From Streptomyces phaeoluteigriseus (GTDB lineage: Bacteria > Actinomycetota > Actinomycetes > Streptomycetales > Streptomycetaceae), in contig NZ_MPOH02000015.1 in the NCBI RefSeq assembly GCF_001896135.2, forward strand, positions 225,411 through 289,410: a stretch of DNA of 64,000 nucleotides, read 5' to 3'. Position numbers and translations under genes: made by a program. The notes beneath the pieces are model-generated. The model did no database searches, was not told the DNA's origin, and saw only the letters and a program-made list of their open reading frames with translations. Shown here piece by piece: positions 62,357-64,000 of this stretch (position 1 is its first letter; each line of letters opens with the position of its first letter).

Positions 62357-63922
62357 GTGGCCCGGCGCCCCCTTCCCCGCATCCTGAGCACAGGCAGCGC
62401 GCAGATCGCCCGGAGCCGGGAGCTGGCCCGGACGGCGGCCGACAGCGCCACCGACATCCTCCACCCACTGATCACGGTCACCCGCGGTCTGCGCCGGCTG
62501 GCCTCGGCCGGGCGGCGCAAGTGGGCCGAGACCCCCAAGGACAGGCGTGGGCCGCTGCTGTTCCTGGTGGCCTCGGTGGTCCTTGTCGTGGCGCTCGTAC
62601 CGTACGGTCCGCTGCTCGCCGTCGTCACCGTGATGGCGGCAGCCGCCTGGCAGGGCCGGGACCGCACCCCACCGGCTCCCGACGGCCCCGACGAGTCGCA
62701 GATCCAGCGGCTCCAGGCGCTGTACGACGCCCTGGTGCCGTACTTCTCCACGGCGGAGGACCCTTCTCCCCTCTACGCCCACGGCGGCGAGTGGGAGAAG
62801 GCCTTCCCGTCGTACGAGTTCGACGGCCCGGGCCGATCACCAGCTGGAGATCCGCTACCCCGCGTACTTCCCGGACGGCGAGCCCGAGGCACGCGCGCGT
62901 GTCGAGCACCTGCTCGCGGCCAAGTCCGGCCGGGGCCGCGAGTACCACTTCGCCTGGGACGAGGAGGCAACGCGCTCACCGTGTCGGTGCTCGCCCCGCT
63001 CCCCACCGATCTCGCCGCCCAGCGCTTCGTGACCGCGCCCGGCGAGACCGTCCTCGGCTTCACCGACCCCTCCCAGGTCCAGCGCACGCTCCCCCTCACC
63101 CACGGCGAGGAGCAGCGCGACGTCCCACCCGTCGTGTGGCGCACCGGCATCCGCTCCACCGAGCCACACCTCCTGGCGGTCGGTCAGCCAGGCAGCGGCA
63201 CCTCGACCCTGCTGCGCTCGATCGCCCTCCAGGCGCTGCGCCACGGCGACGTCCTGGTCCTCGACGGCGGCGGCACCGGCGAGTACGCCTGCCTGACCGG
63301 CCGGGACGGTGTGCTGGGCGTCGAGGTCGGGCTCGCCGGAGCGCTGGCCAGCCTGGAGTGGGCGGCGCACGAGACCGAGCGCCGCCTGATCGCCGCCAAC
63401 CGCGCCCGGCAGGAGGGCCACCCCCCGCCGGACGACACCAGGCGCCCCCTGTGGATCCTGCTCGACCGTCCCACGGCGTTCACCCACCTCGCCGACGCAG
63501 ACGGCCGCAAGGATCCGCAGGCGCTCCTCCAGGTTCCCCTCCGTCACGGCCGCGCCGCCCAGGTGACGGTGGTGGTGGCCGAACAGTTCGACAGCCTCGA
63601 CACACTGAGCGACGCCGTACGACAGCACACGCGCGCGCGGGTCGTCCTCGGGCCCGCCCCGGCCAGGCTGCTGGAGGCGGTCCTGGGCGTCCGCCCGCAC
63701 ACCACTGCCGCCGAGCACGTTCCACCCGGGCGCGGGTACGCCCGGCTGGGCACCGGCCCGGCACACCGACTCCAGGTGCCGGCCACTCCGGACCCGTACG
63801 ACGACGCCACCAGCGACGCGCACCGGCAGGCGGTGCTGGACCTGCTGCCGCCCCGGACGACCCCGGCGGACGGCGAGAACCTGCCGGTGCCGGCCGAGGC
63901 CGTGGCGGCGGAGAGTTCCTAA
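62357..63922 (+). CDS. FtsK/SpoIIIE-like membrane ATPase with degenerate Walker A, frame interrupted
   Basis: A 521-codon ORF. Two transmembrane helices lie at about 68-95 (LLFLVASVVLVVALVPYGPL). The ATPase domain resembles FtsK/SpoIIIE, but Walker A reads GQPGSGTSTLLRS near residue 275, with Thr for the invariant Lys. The Walker B region is LWILLDRPTAF. Residues about 157-198 are out of frame: the true sequence (DHQLEIRYPAYFPDGEPEAR, then SGRGREYHFAWDEE) lies in another frame, entered near 62827-62834 and left near 62961-62968. GTG at 62357 follows CAGGAGACAGCA. DNA pumping by a canonical mechanism is doubtful. Confidence 0.8.
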   Translation: MARRPLPRILSTGSAQIARSRELARTAADSATDILHPLITVTRGLRRLASAGRRKWAETPKDRRGPLLFLVASVVLVVALVPYGPLLAVVTVMAAAAWQGRDRTPPAPDGPDESQIQRLQALYDALVPYFSTAEDPSPLYAHGGEWEKAFPSYEFDGPGRSPAGDPLPRVLPGRRARGTRACRAPARGQVRPGPRVPLRLGRGGNALTVSVLAPLPTDLAAQRFVTAPGETVLGFTDPSQVQRTLPLTHGEEQRDVPPVVWRTGIRSTEPHLLAVGQPGSGTSTLLRSIALQALRHGDVLVLDGGGTGEYACLTGRDGVLGVEVGLAGALASLEWAAHETERRLIAANRARQEGHPPPDDTRRPLWILLDRPTAFTHLADADGRKDPQALLQVPLRHGRAAQVTVVVAEQFDSLDTLSDAVRQHTRARVVLGPAPARLLEAVLGVRPHTTAAEHVPPGRGYARLGTGPAHRLQVPATPDPYDDATSDAHRQAVLDLLPPRTTPADGENLPVPAEAVAAESS

Positions 63923-64000
63923 CAGGACCTGCCGCACGAACCCGCCGCAAAGCCCCGACTGACCAGCCACGGGCGGGTGATCACCCACCCGCCCACCCCC

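Overview
This is a very GC-rich (about 70 %) chromosomal segment from a Streptomyces or close relative. The evidence is third-position GC in nearly every gene, frequent GTG starts and ATGA/GTGA overlaps, a DasR-type operator in front of crr-ptsI, a conservon (CvnA-D), DUF881/small-basic-protein genes, and a gene order around pgsA, GarA-like FHA, FtsR-like MerR and gcvP that matches the actinobacterial core. No tRNA, phage, IS element or CRISPR array was seen. Most of the window reads as core chromosome.

Layout. (1) 0.5-6.4 kb: APC-type permease, then a TOBE regulator and the molybdate transporter modABC. (2) 6.4-20.8 kb, almost all minus strand: gcvP under a tandem glycine riboswitch, a PRC-barrel gene, a nucleotidyltransferase, dinB, two MerR regulators flanking a DUF151 nuclease-like gene, a GarA-type FHA protein, DUF881-sbp-DUF881, a ManC-like nucleotidyltransferase with a degenerate phosphomannomutase domain, and a PgsA-like phosphatidyltransferase. 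(3) 20.8-21.2 kb: an rrn leader fused directly to the last two thirds of a 5S gene plus its terminator, with 16S, 23S and the 5' end of 5S missing. (4) 21.2-23.6 kb: crr-ptsI behind a DasR box. (5) 23.6-37 kb: carbon and lipid metabolism (acetoacetyl-CoA synthetase, GH31, Nudix, VanX-like dipeptidase, DUF35-thiolase pair, GGDEF/EAL protein, glpF-glpK). (6) 37-42.8 kb: a conservon with one extra small gene, and a membrane protein. (7) 42.8-50.5 kb: a deletion scar made of two divergent gene ends, then a three-gene SMC/kleisin-like operon of MukBEF/MksBEF/Wadjet type with no JetD nuclease. (8) 50.6-56 kb: a GntR-controlled 5-oxoproline operon (MFS, DUF1445, pxpABC). (9) 56-64 kb: SGNH hydrolase plus two GT4 glycosyltransferases, HEAT and ankyrin proteins, and a small membrane protein with an FtsK-like partner.

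Quality warning. At least fourteen lesions interrupt otherwise well conserved genes in 64 kb: PRC-barrel, dinB, DUF881, GH31 (three), glpF (an in-frame TGA), cvnA, jetC, pxpC, two glycosyltransferases (three in all) and the FtsK-like gene (two). Most look like loss of one base in a G/C run. Together with the collapsed rrn operon this points to an error-prone draft assembly rather than gene decay, so the affected genes are given as whole loci and the shift sites are stated.

The points most worth following are the JetD-less condensin operon with an octamer repeat array before its ATPase gene, the rrn scar, the predicted pseudo-phosphomannomutase domain, the deletion scar at 42.99 kb, the 11-residue-repeat tail on a glycosyltransferase, and the FtsK-like protein lacking the Walker A lysine.
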